Shown: positions 1 to 10,025 of the stretch, piece by piece
Numbering within the stretch: the first letter of the stretch is position 1
Layout: every line of letters begins with the position of its first letter
Assembly: GCF_002087295.1 (NCBI RefSeq)
Contig: NZ_MWVI01000050.1
Span: 124,001-188,000 of the forward strand
Origin: Vreelandella lionensis
GTDB lineage: Bacteria > Pseudomonadota > Gammaproteobacteria > Pseudomonadales > Halomonadaceae
Length of the DNA stretch: 64,000 bases
Direction: 5' to 3'
Made by a program: the position numbers and the translations under genes
The notes under the pieces: generated by a model
Database searches by the model: none
What the model was told of the DNA's origin: nothing
What the model saw: only the letters and a program-made list of their open reading frames with translations

Positions 1-339
1 CACCGTTACATACCCCTGCGCCGCCAGCTGTTCGGCAATACCTTCCATATCTTCTGGGCCACGATTGCGCCAGCCGCCGCCATGTACCACAAGCGCCGCG
101 GGGCGTAGCGCTTCGCTTTGCGACTCGGGCAGCAGTACGTAGGCATTCAAAGCTTCAGGCCAGGCCTCGGGGGTATAGCGCTGGGGCGTAAGATGGGTGA
201 ACGGCTGAGGGGTGCGCAGAGCATTCTGTTCAATGGCGGACGCACCCTGACTTACCTGGGGGGTGGCGCCGCAACCGCTAAGCAGCAAGGCCAGGGTGCC
301 AAAGCTCACTATTCGGCGTAGGCCACTTAGATCTGGCAT
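1..339 (-). CDS. Alpha/beta hydrolase lipoprotein, partial (C-terminus outside window)
   Basis: Reading leftward from an ATG at 339 gives 113 open codons that run off the window edge. The N-terminus is a lipoprotein signal: a short basic stretch, a hydrophobic run and the lipobox LLLSGC, so the mature protein should be lipid-anchored at Cys23 or so. Near residue 88 is HGGGW, the oxyanion-hole motif of the BD-FAE/esterase-lipase group of alpha/beta hydrolases. The catalytic Ser, Asp and His would lie in the missing part. The start is supported by AAAAGGAG seven bases upstream. Substrate cannot be told; a cell-envelope esterase is the likely role. Confidence 0.75.
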   Translation of the reverse strand, partial: MPDLSGLRRIVSFGTLALLLSGCGATPQVSQGASAIEQNALRTPQPFTHLTPQRYTPEAWPEALNAYVLLPESQSEALRPAALVVHGGGWRNRGPEDMEGIAEQLAAQGYVTV

Positions 340-516
340 GCTTATCTCCTTTTGGGCGATTGGTATTGGTTCCCCTCACCGTTACCTGCCTCCGCAGCCT
401 TTTTCTCTCTTTGAGAAGGTCACGGTTGTTGCACACTTTATGCAAACGATTTACACCAAGCCCGTTAATACTGACATCGTCAAATTACCATGTATTCACT
501 AAGAACGAGGTATGCC

Positions 517-939
517 ATGAAGATGTCACTCCGCCAACTGTTTGCCCCAGCTCTACTTGCGGTTGCTCTTACCCCGTTAGCGTTTACCGCCCAGGCGGGC
601 CATCACGAAGGCCAAGGAATGGACCGTGAAGCAATGATGGAGCGCATGGAAGAGCGTCGCCAGGAAGTGTATGAACGTGCAGAGCTAAGTGAAGATCAGC
701 AAACGGCTCTTAATGAAGCCCACGCTGAGCACCGCGAAGCGGTTCTCGCCCTGCGTGAAGAACATCAAGCCCGTGTTGCTGAAATTCTCTCTGAACAGGA
801 GCAGCAGGCACTGCGTGATGCAATGCACGAAATGCACGCTGAGTACCGTCAAGAGCATGGCCATGGAGAGCGAGGCAAGCGCGGCCACCATGACGATTCA
901 GCTAATGAAATGGACGCAGAAGAAGCCGCTGCCGAGTAA
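517..939 (+). CDS. Periplasmic Spy/CpxP-like helical protein
   Basis: A protein of about 140 residues with a clear Sec signal peptide (MKMSLRQLFAPALL then a hydrophobic core ending AQA). The mature part is almost all charged helix, rich in Glu, His, Arg and Met. It holds two LTxxQ-like segments (ELSEDQQ and LSEQEQQ), the signature repeated in the Spy/CpxP family of periplasmic chaperones and envelope-stress sensors. The His-rich tail (HGHGERGKRGHH) could bind metal. An earlier in-frame ATG exists at 490, but ACGAGG six bases before 517 favours the later start. It is monocistronic, followed by a strong terminator. Family assignment rests on motif pattern, not on overall alignment. Confidence 0.65.
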   Translation: MKMSLRQLFAPALLAVALTPLAFTAQAGHHEGQGMDREAMMERMEERRQEVYERAELSEDQQTALNEAHAEHREAVLALREEHQARVAEILSEQEQQALRDAMHEMHAEYRQEHGHGERGKRGHHDDSANEMDAEEAAAE

Positions 940-967
940 GCGTTTATTTAGCGTCAAACCCACTCTA

Positions 968-998
968 CACGCCCAGCCTAGCTGGGCGTGTTTGTTTC
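968..998 (+). terminator. Rho-independent terminator of the Spy-like gene
   Basis: Perfect 10-bp stem CACGCCCAGC / GCTGGGCGTG with a CTA loop, followed by TTTGTTTC. It lies 28 bases after the stop codon. Confidence 0.85.
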
Positions 999-1078
999 TA
1001 TACGCCTGTTAGCATCTTTTTTACCGCCCTGATGCGTTAGCCATTGGCTTGAAGTGAATGCCTAAACCGCGTATTTTA

Positions 1079-1097
1079 TTTGAACGTTCATTCAAAA
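1079..1097. promoter_or_regulatory. Candidate BetI-type operator upstream of betT
   Basis: The palindrome TGAACGTTCA (1081-1090) lies about 55 bases before the betT-like start, with a TTTGAAC...TTCAAA flavour in the flanks. From memory, BetI (TetR family) sites have a TTGAACGTTCAA-like core, which would suit a choline transporter. No betI gene is in the window, so the link is inference. Confidence 0.4.
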
Positions 1098-1142
1098 ATA
1101 ACGTATCACTCATCTTTGTCTTAACAACAGGAGTCCGCCTCC

Positions 1143-3182
1143 ATGGCGAAAGACAACCCCGTTCTCCCCTCACGAGACCGCCTGAACCCCGTGGTTTTCC
1201 ACGGCAGCGTCGCGGGGATTCTCGTGTTTCTTATCGTGACGATGCTGTTCACCGAACAAGCAGGTGCCTTTTTTGATGCGGGCCTTGCCTGGGTAAGCAA
1301 AACGTTTGGCTGGTACTACATGCTAGCGATCGTGGCCTATCTCGTGTTTGTGGTGTTCATCGGTATGTCGCGCTTTGGCAGTATTCGACTTGGGCCCGAC
1401 CACTCCCGCCCTGAGTTTTCGTTGCTGTCGTGCTCAGCCATGCTGTTTGCTGCAGGCATTGGTATTGACCTGTTGTTTTTCAGCGTAGCCGAGCCGGTTG
1501 CCCACTACTTGGCACCGCCCGACTTAACGCCTGAAAGCCAAGAGGCCATGCGCAACGCCGTCGTGCAAACCTATCTGCACTGGGGCCTTTCCGGTTGGGG
1601 CCTGTACGTGCTGATGGGCATGGCGCTGGCTTATTTCAGCTACCGCCACCGCTTGCCGCTGGCCATCCGCAGTGCGCTCTACCCGCTGTTAGGCAAGCGT
1701 ATTCACGGCCCAATTGGTAACGCGGTCGATATTACGGCGGTGATTTCTACCGGTTCGGTATCGCCACCAGTCTCGGCATTGGGGTGATTCAGCTTAACTA
1801 TGGCTTGAACTACATGTTCGACGTGCCTGAAACGCTGACCGTGCAAATCATCTTGATCGGCTTGGTTGTGATATTGGCCACCATTTCAGTGGTGACGGGC
1901 GGTGAGAAAGGCATCCGTCGTCTGTCTGAGTTCAACATGCTGTTGGCACTGGCATTGATGCTGTTCGTGCTGTTCTCTGGCGATACTCTTGTACTGCTGG
2001 ATAAAGTCGTCAATAACGCAGGTGACTACCTTTCGGGCTTTGTGGCCGCAAGCTTTGATACTTATGCCTTTGCTGATGAGGGCGCTCAAGAGTGGAAGAT
2101 GTGGTGGACGATCTTCTTCTGGGGCTGGTGGATTGCTTGGACGCCCTTTGTGGGTCTGTTCCTGGCGCGCATTTCCCGTGGCCGTACTATTCGTCAGTTT
2201 GTGGCCGGTGCGCTGTTTATTCCGCTGTCGTTCATGATGGTATGGATGTCGATTTTCGGTAATAGCGGCATCGAGCTGGTCGCTAACCAAGGCGTTGTCG
2301 AACTGGGTGAGCAGGCACTTAACTCGCCGCAAACCACGCTGTATACGCTGCTTGAGTACTACCCCTATGTGGGCATTACCGCCGCCGTCGTAACCGTTCT
2401 GGGTATCGTCTTCTTCATTACCTCAGCTGACTCTGGGGCGCTGGTACTGGCCAACTTTACCTCGATCTTGAGCGACGTGAACCACGATGCGCCGGTGAAG
2501 CTGCGCATCTTCTGGTCGGCGGTGATTGGCCTGATTACCGTGGCTCTGCTCATGGCAGGCGGTTTGAACGCCCTGCAAAGCGCTGTCGTGATTGCGGCGC
2601 TGCCCTTCTCGGTGGTGATCTTCGCTATTATGGTGGGCACCTATAAAGCGCTGAAGCTGGAAGGCAGCAAAGCCGACGCTCGCCGTATGATTGCAGGCGG
2701 TGCCCCCGGCGGCGACTGGCGTGAGCGTTTGGACCGCGCGCTGGATACCTCTAACCGCGCAGGTGCCGCCGCGACCATTGAGCACTCGATTCGCCCCGCG
2801 ATGACCCAGTTTGGCCCAAGAGCTTGAGAGCCGTGGCCAAACCGCTAACGTCACCGAAGAGCAGGTTGAGGGGGAATCCCTGCCCAACCTAATGCTGCAG
2901 GTCGACTTTGGCGACGCCACCAGCTTTGTCTATCAGGTATGCCCGCATCGTATGCGTACACCGAACTTCATTCCCGCGGACGATGATTTCTACGTGCGTT
3001 TAGATGCGTACCTTGCCGAAGGTGGCCAGGATAAAGACCTCAACGGCTACACCCGTGGTCAGGTGATCGGTGATCTCGTGGCAGAGTACGAGCGCCACCT
3101 ACACTTCCTTGCCCTGGCGGGTGGCCATGCGCAGGCAATGCCTGGCACCATCGGCGAACCGCCCGAAGATGCCCAGATGTAG
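1143..3182 (+). CDS. betT: BCCT-family choline transporter, BetT-like (two frameshifts)
   Basis: Sodium- or proton-coupled uptake of choline or a related quaternary amine, in the inner membrane. The assembled product is about 680 residues, the size of E. coli BetT, which has a long cytoplasmic C-terminal extension; the shorter BetP/OpuD types lack it. Diagnostic segments are MLFAAGIGIDLLFFSVAEPV and the BCCT signature WWTIFFWGWWIAW. The locus is broken twice: one base is missing near 1754 (ACCGGTTCGG should read STGFGIAT) and one G is extra near 2813 (TTTGGCCC should read QFAQEL). Both flanking frames carry conserved BCCT sequence, so sequence error is more likely than decay. Start: ATG 1143 after CAGGAG. 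No betIBA genes are adjacent. Confidence 0.85.
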
Positions 3183-3209
3183 CGGCATTAGCATTTAAAC
3201 TGCAAACAC

Positions 3210-3237
3210 AATCCCGGCCTGCGTGCCGGGATTTTTT
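3210..3237 (+). terminator. Rho-independent terminator after betT
   Basis: Stem ATCCCGGC / GCCGGGAT with a 6-base loop, running into TTTTT. It lies 28 bases after the betT stop. Confidence 0.9.
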
Positions 3238-3304
3238 ATGCCACCACGTCAAGACTAACGCCTTGTTGTGAGAAACAAGACTCAGGCGTAGCGTTATAGC
3301 TCGT

Positions 3305-3346
3305 TTTCTTTATGGCTATTTCTTTATGGCCATTTCTTTATGGCTA
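3305..3346 (+). repeat. Three tandem 14-bp repeats in the dauA leader
   Basis: Three head-to-tail copies of TTTCTTTATGGCYA (3305-3318, 3319-3332, 3333-3346); copies 1 and 3 are identical and copy 2 differs at one base. The array ends at the AGGGAGG ribosome binding site of the next gene, and each copy contains an ATG. Slippage could change leader length. Confidence 0.9.
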
Positions 3347-3360
3347 GGGAGGGCTGCGCC

Positions 3361-5097
3361 ATGTCTCGCGACCATCGTCCTTCGGGATATGTTTTCCCGA
3401 TGCCCGGCAGTGCGCTTTTAAAGGCGTGGCGTGAAGGCTATACGTTGGGCAAGTTTAAACGCGATGTAATGGCGGGATTAACGATCGGCGTGGTCGCCGT
3501 GCCGCTCTCCATGGCGTTAGCGATTGCCACAGGCGTGCCGCCACAACACGGGCTGTACACCGCGATGGTCGCGGGTGCGGTGATTGCGCTAACCGGCGGG
3601 TCTCGGTTTAACATCTCAGGCCCTACCGCAGCTTTCGTGGTTATCCTCTTTCCTATTGTCGCCCAGCATGGCTTGGGCGGGCTGCTCATTGCCACGTTAA
3701 TGGCAGGCGCTATTTTGGTGGCGCTGGGGCTTTCCCGGCTGGGCCAGCCTGATGCAGTACGTTCCCTACCCGGTGATTCTTGGCTTCACCGCAGGCATTG
3801 GCGTGGTGATTGCGCTGCTGCAACTGCCTGATTTTCTCGGTTTAAGCGGCGTCGCGCTCGGCGACAGCACCCTCCATAATCTCGCGTTGATTGGCCAAGC
3901 GCTGCCGACCCTATCAGTAGCAGAAATCAGCGTTGGGCTTGTCACATTGGCAGCGCGTTAACGTGGCCACGCTTAAAAACGCCGGTTCCCGCCCCTCTGG
4001 TCGGCTTAGCCGTGGGAACGCTGGCCGCCACACTATTGCTGTGGGGCGGCATCGAGGTAGATACCATCGCCTCGCGCTTTCGCTGGAAATTCGAGGGTGA
4101 CAGCGGCACCGGCATTCCCCCTTTCGCGCCCAGTTTTACCGCGCCCTGGCATTTCCCGGGGGCGGATGGCACGCCACTTGAGATCAACTTTGCCCTGATT
4201 CAATCACTATTAGGCCCCGCCTTAGCGATTGCACTACTCGCCGCCATTGAGTCACTGCTGTGTGCCGTGGTGGCGGATGGTTTAACCCGCACCCGCCATG
4301 ACCCTAACGCAGAGCTAATCGGCCAAGGTCTTGGCAACTTAGTGGTGCCCTTTTTTGGTGGCATCACCGCGACAGCCGCCATGGCCCGTACAGCCACCAA
4401 TATTAAAAGCGGCGCTTTTTCGCCCATTGCCGCCGTGGTGCATTCGCTGGTGGTGTTGCTCGCCGTGATTGCGCTGGCAGGCGTGTTAGGGTTTGTGCCG
4501 ATGGCGGCCCTGGCTGCACTACTGTTTGTTATTGCCTGGAACATGAGCGAAGCCCGCCACTTTATGCATACGTTAAGGAGTGCCCCCGCCAGCGATGTGT
4601 GGGTACTGGTGATCTGCTTCGCGCTGACAGTCATTTTTGACATGGTCATCGCGGTGGCTGTAGGTATTGGCCTAGCGGCGGCGCTGTTTATTCGTCGTAT
4701 GGCCCAGCTGACCAACACCCAACGCTTAACCACGCCTTCTTCCGGCGAGCATTTCCCGCCGGAAGTCGCGCTTTACAAAATGACCGGCCCACTATTTTTC
4801 GGGGCCGCAGAGAAAGCCATTGCCACCTTGCGGGTGATTGATCACAACGTGAGCATTGTGGTTTTGGATATGCGCGATGTACCGAGCCTGGATACCACCG
4901 CCATGGTGGCGCTGGGGACGCTGCGCCGTGAACTGGGTGAGCAAGGTGTAGGCATCATATTTGTCGGGCTGCCGCCCCGGTTGGCGCTGAAAATAAAGCG
5001 CGCAGGCATTCATCGTGAAGTTGGTAAATTGGCCGTGGTTAGCAACCTCGCCCACGCCGAGCGCTTGGCGCGCCGCTGGTTGGGTCACGCACGCTAA
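3361..5097 (+). CDS. dauA: SulP-family transporter with STAS domain, DauA-like (two frameshifts)
   Basis: Inner-membrane anion transporter of the SLC26/SulP family, closest in my reading to E. coli DauA (YchM), a C4-dicarboxylate carrier. Matches include [20 protein letters not shown] in the membrane part, [13 protein letters not shown], and [20 protein letters not shown]. The C-terminal 110 residues form a STAS domain ([16 protein letters not shown]). The assembled length of about 578 residues suits the family. One C is extra near 3748 (should read [11 protein letters not shown]). A net -1 change near 3954 breaks the frame again before [11 protein letters not shown] 3361 follows AGGGAGG by seven bases and is preferred to the ATG at 3340 inside the repeat array. 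Substrate is inferred from similarity. Confidence 0.82.
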
Positions 5098-5111
5098 GGG
5101 CGCTCCCCATA

Positions 5112-5144
5112 AAAAAACATCCCGGCGATGTGCTTATCGCCGGG
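5112..5144 (-). terminator. Terminator of the aldehyde dehydrogenase gene
   Basis: On the minus strand a 9-bp stem (CCCGGCGAT / ATCGCCGGG) is followed by ATG and then seven T. An outer pair, CGCTCCC (5101-5107) with GGGAGCG (5152-5158), could extend the structure. Confidence 0.85.
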
Positions 5145-5176
5145 ACGCTGTGGGAGCGATGACTACTCGTTAATGC

Positions 5177-6697
5177 TTAGAAGAAACCTAGCGGGTTAAT
5201 GTCGTAGCTGACCAGCAGGTTTTTGGTTTGCTGATAGTGCTCAAGCGCCATCTTATGGGTTTCGCGGCCCACACCGGATTTCTTGTAGCCACCGAAGGCT
5301 GCGTGGGCGGGGTACTGGTGATAGCAATTGGTCCAGACGCGACCTGCTTGAATGCCACGCCCCATGCGGAAGGCCACGTTAATATCGCGGCTCCACACGC
5401 CCGCGCCCAAGCCAAACTCGGTGTCGTTGGCAATCGCCAGCGCTTCTGCTTCGTCTTTAAAGGTAGTTACCGCCACCACTGGGCCAAAGATCTCCTCCTG
5501 GAACACGCGCATCTGGTTATTACCTTTCAGCAGCGTAGGCTGAATGTAGTAACCGCTGTTGATGCTGTCATCCAGCGTCTCTTTATTACCGCCGGTCAGG
5601 AATTCCGCGCCCTCGTCCCGAGCAATGTCCATGTACGACATGATCTTATCGAACTGCTCTTGGGATGCCTGAGCGCCCACCTGGACGTCGGTATCCAGCG
5701 GGTTACCGCGTTTGATGGTCTTGGTGCGCTCGATGACTTTCGCCATGAACTCGTCGTACATGCTCTCTTGAATCAGCGCCCGCGACGGGCAAGTGCACAC
5801 TTCGCCCTGGTTAAAGAAGGCCAGCACCAGCCCCTCTACCGCTTTGTCGATGAACGTCGGCTCGGCGTTCATAATGTCGGCAAAGTAGATATTGGGGGAC
5901 TTACCGCCCAGCTCCACCGTGGAGGGAATAATGTTCTCGGCCGCGCACTTCAGAATATGCGAGCCCACCGGCGTCGAGCCGGTAAAGGCAATCTTGGCGA
6001 TGCGCTTGCTGCTGGCCAGCGCTTGGCCTGCCTCTGCGCCAAAGCCATTAACGATATTGAGTACGCCGGGGGGCAGCAGGTCACCAATCAGCTCTGCTAT
6101 TTTTAGAATGGACGCTGGGGTTTGTTCGGCAGGCTTCAGCACCCCGCAGTTACCCGCCGCTAGTGCTGGGCCTAGTTTCCAAGCCGCCATCAGAATCGGG
6201 AAGTTCCACGGAATAATTTGCCCTACCACGCCCAACGGCTCGTGGAAGTGGTACGCCACCGTGTTGGCATCAATATCAGCGGCGGTGCCCTCTTGGGAGC
6301 GCAGGCAGCCTGCAAAGTAGCGGAAGTGGTCAACAGCCAGCGGAATGTCCGCATTGAGGGGTTCACGCACCGCTTTGCCGTTGTCCCACGTTTCGGCCAC
6401 GGCCAGCATTTCGAGGTTTTGCTCGAGACGGTCGGCGATTTTGAGCAGGATGTTACTGCGCTCTTGTACCGAGGTCTTGCCCCACGCCGGAGCGGCTTTA
6501 TGGGCGGCATCCAGCGCTTTTTCGATATCTTCAGCGCTAGAGCGGGGAATTTCACAGAACACTTTGCCATTAACTGGGCTAATGTTGTCGAAGTATTGGC
6601 CCTTCACTGGGGGAACAAACTCACCGCCAATGTAGTTACCATAGCGTTTCTCAAACGAAACAACAGAGCCCGCTTCACCTGGGTTGGCGTAGATCAT
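5177..6697 (-). CDS. exaC: NAD-dependent aldehyde dehydrogenase, ExaC/AldB type
   Basis: Intact 506-residue aldehyde dehydrogenase that oxidises acetaldehyde or similar short aldehydes to acids. Visible family motifs: [12 protein letters not shown] (cofactor-binding loop), the catalytic-base segment VELGGKSP near residue 267, and the nucleophile region [13 protein letters not shown] near residue 302 with paired Cys as in ExaC/AldB. The C-terminus NPLGFF is typical of this subgroup. ATG 6697 follows CAGGAG. The neighbouring NarL-type regulator and FIST kinase fit Pseudomonas-like alcohol-oxidation regulation, where exaC-type enzymes belong to such a regulon (established for Pseudomonas; inferred here). 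Confidence 0.88.
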   Translation of the reverse strand: MIYANPGEAGSVVSFEKRYGNYIGGEFVPPVKGQYFDNISPVNGKVFCEIPRSSAEDIEKALDAAHKAAPAWGKTSVQERSNILLKIADRLEQNLEMLAVAETWDNGKAVREPLNADIPLAVDHFRYFAGCLRSQEGTAADIDANTVAYHFHEPLGVVGQIIPWNFPILMAAWKLGPALAAGNCGVLKPAEQTPASILKIAELIGDLLPPGVLNIVNGFGAEAGQALASSKRIAKIAFTGSTPVGSHILKCAAENIIPSTVELGGKSPNIYFADIMNAEPTFIDKAVEGLVLAFFNQGEVCTCPSRALIQESMYDEFMAKVIERTKTIKRGNPLDTDVQVGAQASQEQFDKIMSYMDIARDEGAEFLTGGNKETLDDSINSGYYIQPTLLKGNNQMRVFQEEIFGPVVAVTTFKDEAEALAIANDTEFGLGAGVWSRDINVAFRMGRGIQAGRVWTNCYHQYPAHAAFGGYKKSGVGRETHKMALEHYQQTKNLLVSYDINPLGFF

Positions 6698-6814
6698 GGT
6701 ACTGCTCCTGAGTATTATGATTATTAAAAGGTGCCTACCCAGTGTTGGTCATTCCCGCCATTCTCGATATAGCCCGATGGCAGGACGCACCCTCATCCCT
6801 TGGAAGGAGACGCC

Positions 6815-7504
6815 ATGTACTCGCTGTTAGTCGCAGATGATCATCCGCTGTTCCGCGATGCGCTGCACGCGGTGATCAGCAGCGGATTCACCGATGCCCA
6901 ACTGCTGGAAACCGACAGCCTAGCGGGGGCCATGGCACACATTGAAGCCTTGGAAGGGTTAGACCTGCTGCTCTTAGATTTAAGCCTGCCGGATGCCGAT
7001 GGGTTAGAGGGGCTGAAAACCCTACGGGAAACCTTCCCCGGGCTGCCCGTTGCCATCGTGTCAGCCCATCAAGAGCGCCAGCTGGTGCTGGATGCGATTA
7101 CTCTGGGGGCCGTGGGCTATATTCCAAAATCAACGCCAAGGGAGCAGCTTCTTAGCGCGCTGCATCAAATTCTTCAGGGCCAGCTCTACTTGCCCGCCGA
7201 TATTATGCGCCGCCCGCCTCCTCGCGGCATGCCGTCTACCACGGCAGAGAGCACCGACAGCAAACCAACCCGACTGCCGCGGCTCACCGACAAGCAGTTG
7301 GATGTATTGAGCTGTATGAGCCAGGGAATGTCGAACAAACAGATAGCCCGCGAGTTAGCGATTGCTGAAACCACGGTAAAAACACACGTATCGGCCATTT
7401 TGCGCAAGCTAGGAGCTAGCAGCCGAGTACACGCTATTGTGATTGCAGGGGAAGAGGATTTAAGCGGTTTTCTCGCCAAACGTACGGCCCCGGCAAAGGG
7501 ATAG
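6815..7504 (+). CDS. NarL/FixJ-type response regulator
   Basis: A 229-residue two-component regulator. The receiver domain has the acidic pair in LLVADDHPLF, the phospho-acceptor Asp in LLLDLSLPDADG near residue 54, and Lys in PKSTP. After a Pro-rich linker comes a LuxR-type helix-turn-helix: LTDKQLDVLSCMSQGMSNKQ, then TTVKTHVSAILRKLGA. ATG 6815 is preferred to the in-frame TTG at 6800 because GGAAGGAG lies just before it. It is divergent from the aldehyde dehydrogenase and convergent with the FIST hybrid kinase. By position it is a good candidate for the AgmR/ErbR/PedR role in alcohol-aldehyde regulation, but this is context inference. Confidence 0.85.
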   Translation: MYSLLVADDHPLFRDALHAVISSGFTDAQLLETDSLAGAMAHIEALEGLDLLLLDLSLPDADGLEGLKTLRETFPGLPVAIVSAHQERQLVLDAITLGAVGYIPKSTPREQLLSALHQILQGQLYLPADIMRRPPPRGMPSTTAESTDSKPTRLPRLTDKQLDVLSCMSQGMSNKQIARELAIAETTVKTHVSAILRKLGASSRVHAIVIAGEEDLSGFLAKRTAPAKG

Positions 7505-7511
7505 CGTAGGG

Positions 7512-10025
7512 CTAGCGGCTATCTAGCAGCGTGCCTAGCAACATTTTTAAGCGCAGCGGTTTGAGTGGCTTTAACAGGCAGTGCATGCCCGCCTGCCGCG
7601 TGGCACGTTTCACCTCCGCTTCATGGTTAGCGGTAATCACCACTGTGGCTAAACCGGGGTAGCGGCGACGCAACCGGGCGGCTAAATCAATACCGTTTTC
7701 TCGATGCTCCCCTAAATGGTAATCCACTAGCAGCACGGCCGGGCGTTCCCCGTCGCTGGCGGCTTCCAGTGCGCTTACCGTTGCCGCTGCCCATACTCGG
7801 CACCCCCAACTGCCCAGCAGCGCCTGCATCCCCTTCAATAATCGCGGGGTCATCGTCCACTACCCATACCACGCAGCCCTGCAGCGGGTCATCGCCCCAC
7901 TGCGCGGATGGCACCGGGCTGGATGCGCCTTCTAACGCGCCGCAAGAGGCTGCGTAGGGCACCAAAATAGAGAACAGCGAGCCATGACCTAGCCGTGATG
8001 CCAGTGTGACGGGGTGATCCAACATGGTACTAATACGATCGACAATGGCTAGGCCTAGCCCCAGGCCGCGACTGTGGTTGGCCTGTGGCTGGCTGGCGCG
8101 ACGAAACTCCAAAAAAATGGCTTTGCGCTGGGGCTCTGGAATACCGGGGCCAGTATCACCCACCATAATCTCCAGGCCATCGGCCCGGCGGCGGCAGCCT
8201 AACAGCAGGTGGCCGTGCTCTGTGTAGCGCACCGCATTGCTAAGGAAATTACGCACCACCCGCGCCAGCAGCGCCAAATCGGACTCCACCCACACCCGCG
8301 AAGGTACATCGTGAAGGGTGAGCCCGCGTACCCCTGCCACTTGGCGATACTCCTCCGCCAGCGCATCCAGCAGCGTACTTACGGCAAAGGGCGCTTTATC
8401 GGCATGAAGCACTCCGGCATCTAAGCGGGAGATATCCACCAGCGTCCCAAGCAAGCCCTCGACATCTTTCAGCGAGCGCCCGATATGGCCGACAAGCGCC
8501 TTGGAGGACTCAGGTAGTGCATGGGTTTCCAGGGCGCTGGCAAACAGCCGTGACGCATTGAGCGGTTGGAAAAAGGTCATGGCTAACGGCGGCCAAAAAC
8601 TTGGTTTTAGAGACGTTAGCCGCGTGGGCTTCAGCGTTGGCTGCCAGCAAACGAGCGTTGACCTGGCTTAGCTCGTCCAACGTGCGGTGCAGCGCATCGG
8701 TGCGCTCACGCACCTGTTCGGCAAGCAGCACCGAGCGCTCAAAGGTTGCATAGGGCGCGCCATTAGGGCTACCGCCGGATTCCACTCGCTCCATTAACGC
8801 CGTACACACTTTGCGTAGTCGGTGGTTCTCTTCACGCAGGGCCGCAATATCATCGCCTTGTTGCGAATCAGGGAGTTGGAAGAGCGCCAAAGGCCACCCC
8901 CGTAAACGTCTGGTTCACATGCATGCCGTGGTGCTGCTCGCCGTAGGTATTAAATCCCACGACACGGGCTTGGCGCAGCAGCGTCGATGCCTGGTCAAGT
9001 TGCCCCAACGACTCCAGCGCCATCCGTCGCAAAAAGCAGTCGCAGCCAATAATCGCAGCGGGCTCGCCTAAGCGGGCTTCCACTCGCTGCAGCATGTGGG
9101 CTAAATCGGTGAGCAGCGGCGTGGGCTGCATGGCAGTCAGCACAATGCCGTTTTCCACCGCGCAGTAGAAGCTCAGGCTGCCGTCATCATTAACCCGTTG
9201 AATCGAGCGCATATAGTGCTGGCCGCCCAGGTGTACCGCCAGCGGGTGCTGGGCAAAAATGGGAGGCGCAAGCGCCTCAACCGAACAGCCCACCAGCGCG
9301 GCATACAGTTCGGCCGCGGGGACACCGTTAAGCTCCAGCACGGGGCGGCACTCACGATCCGCAGCGGTGACCACTAGCTTGTGCTCGAGTGGCTCAAGGT
9401 GGTGGGTGGAGAATACTTCAAACGGTAGCCGAGTATTCATCATGACCACCACCGCCGCACGGGTATGAAAGCGCCCGTTGGCGTATACATGGGTATGGGT
9501 TAAGTGGTTATCGTCCCCTGCGGAACCACCAAAGCTCGGGATGCGCCCCAAGGCCGCATCCAGCGTTGCCAGCACTTGCTCTTCACGGCTGGATAGCCCA
9601 TCCAGCAGCGTCAGGGCAAAGCTGTGTTCGTTGACCGGCGCCACGGCTTGCCGACGACAGCGCTCCAGTAGCCCATCGACCAGCGGTTGAGCACTGGGCA
9701 AATCAAAGTGTTCGAGGTCATCGATCAGCGCGGTCTCGACGGCAAACAAGCGTCTATCGAAACAGATGGCGACAATAGAGCCGCGATCGTAGCCATCGGG
9801 CGTCAGCTCACCTGCCGTCGTACAGCCACTGACTGGAAGCTCGCCAAACGCCTGACAAAGCGCGTCCGCTAGCTGCGACAACGGATACTCAGCGCTACAA
9901 AAGAACAGCACGAAACCGGCGTGCTCGTGACACAGCGCGAGAGCCAGCGCATGGGCAGCATCCTGAGGGTTGGGCTCACGGCTCGCGGCCGCACTCAAAC
10001 CATGATTAGTGGAGTGGGTGGTCAC
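7512..10025 (-). CDS. FIST-domain hybrid histidine kinase (three frameshifts)
   Basis: Soluble sensor kinase of about 835 residues once reassembled. Order: FIST_N (about 15-190), FIST_C (about 210-370, ending NQTFTGVAF), a coiled coil (about 390-460), a HisKA-like box FLAAVSHDLFQPLNAS with His near 478, and a HATPase with FLSNAVRYTEHG and GDTGPGIP. Last comes a receiver with WVVDDDP and phospho-Asp in LLVDYHLGE. FIST domains are small-molecule sensors. Three single-base insertions break the frame: near 8886, in A5 at 8570-8574, and in C4 at 7830-7833. GTG 10025 with GGAGAG upstream is the preferred start, giving a 20-base overlap with the upstream kinase gene. The longer frame from 10082 overlaps more and has no such site. 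Confidence 0.82.

Noticed and set aside
3305-3346. CRISPR array
   Set aside because: Units are contiguous 14-mers without spacers and no cas genes are present. No CRISPR array was seen anywhere in the window.
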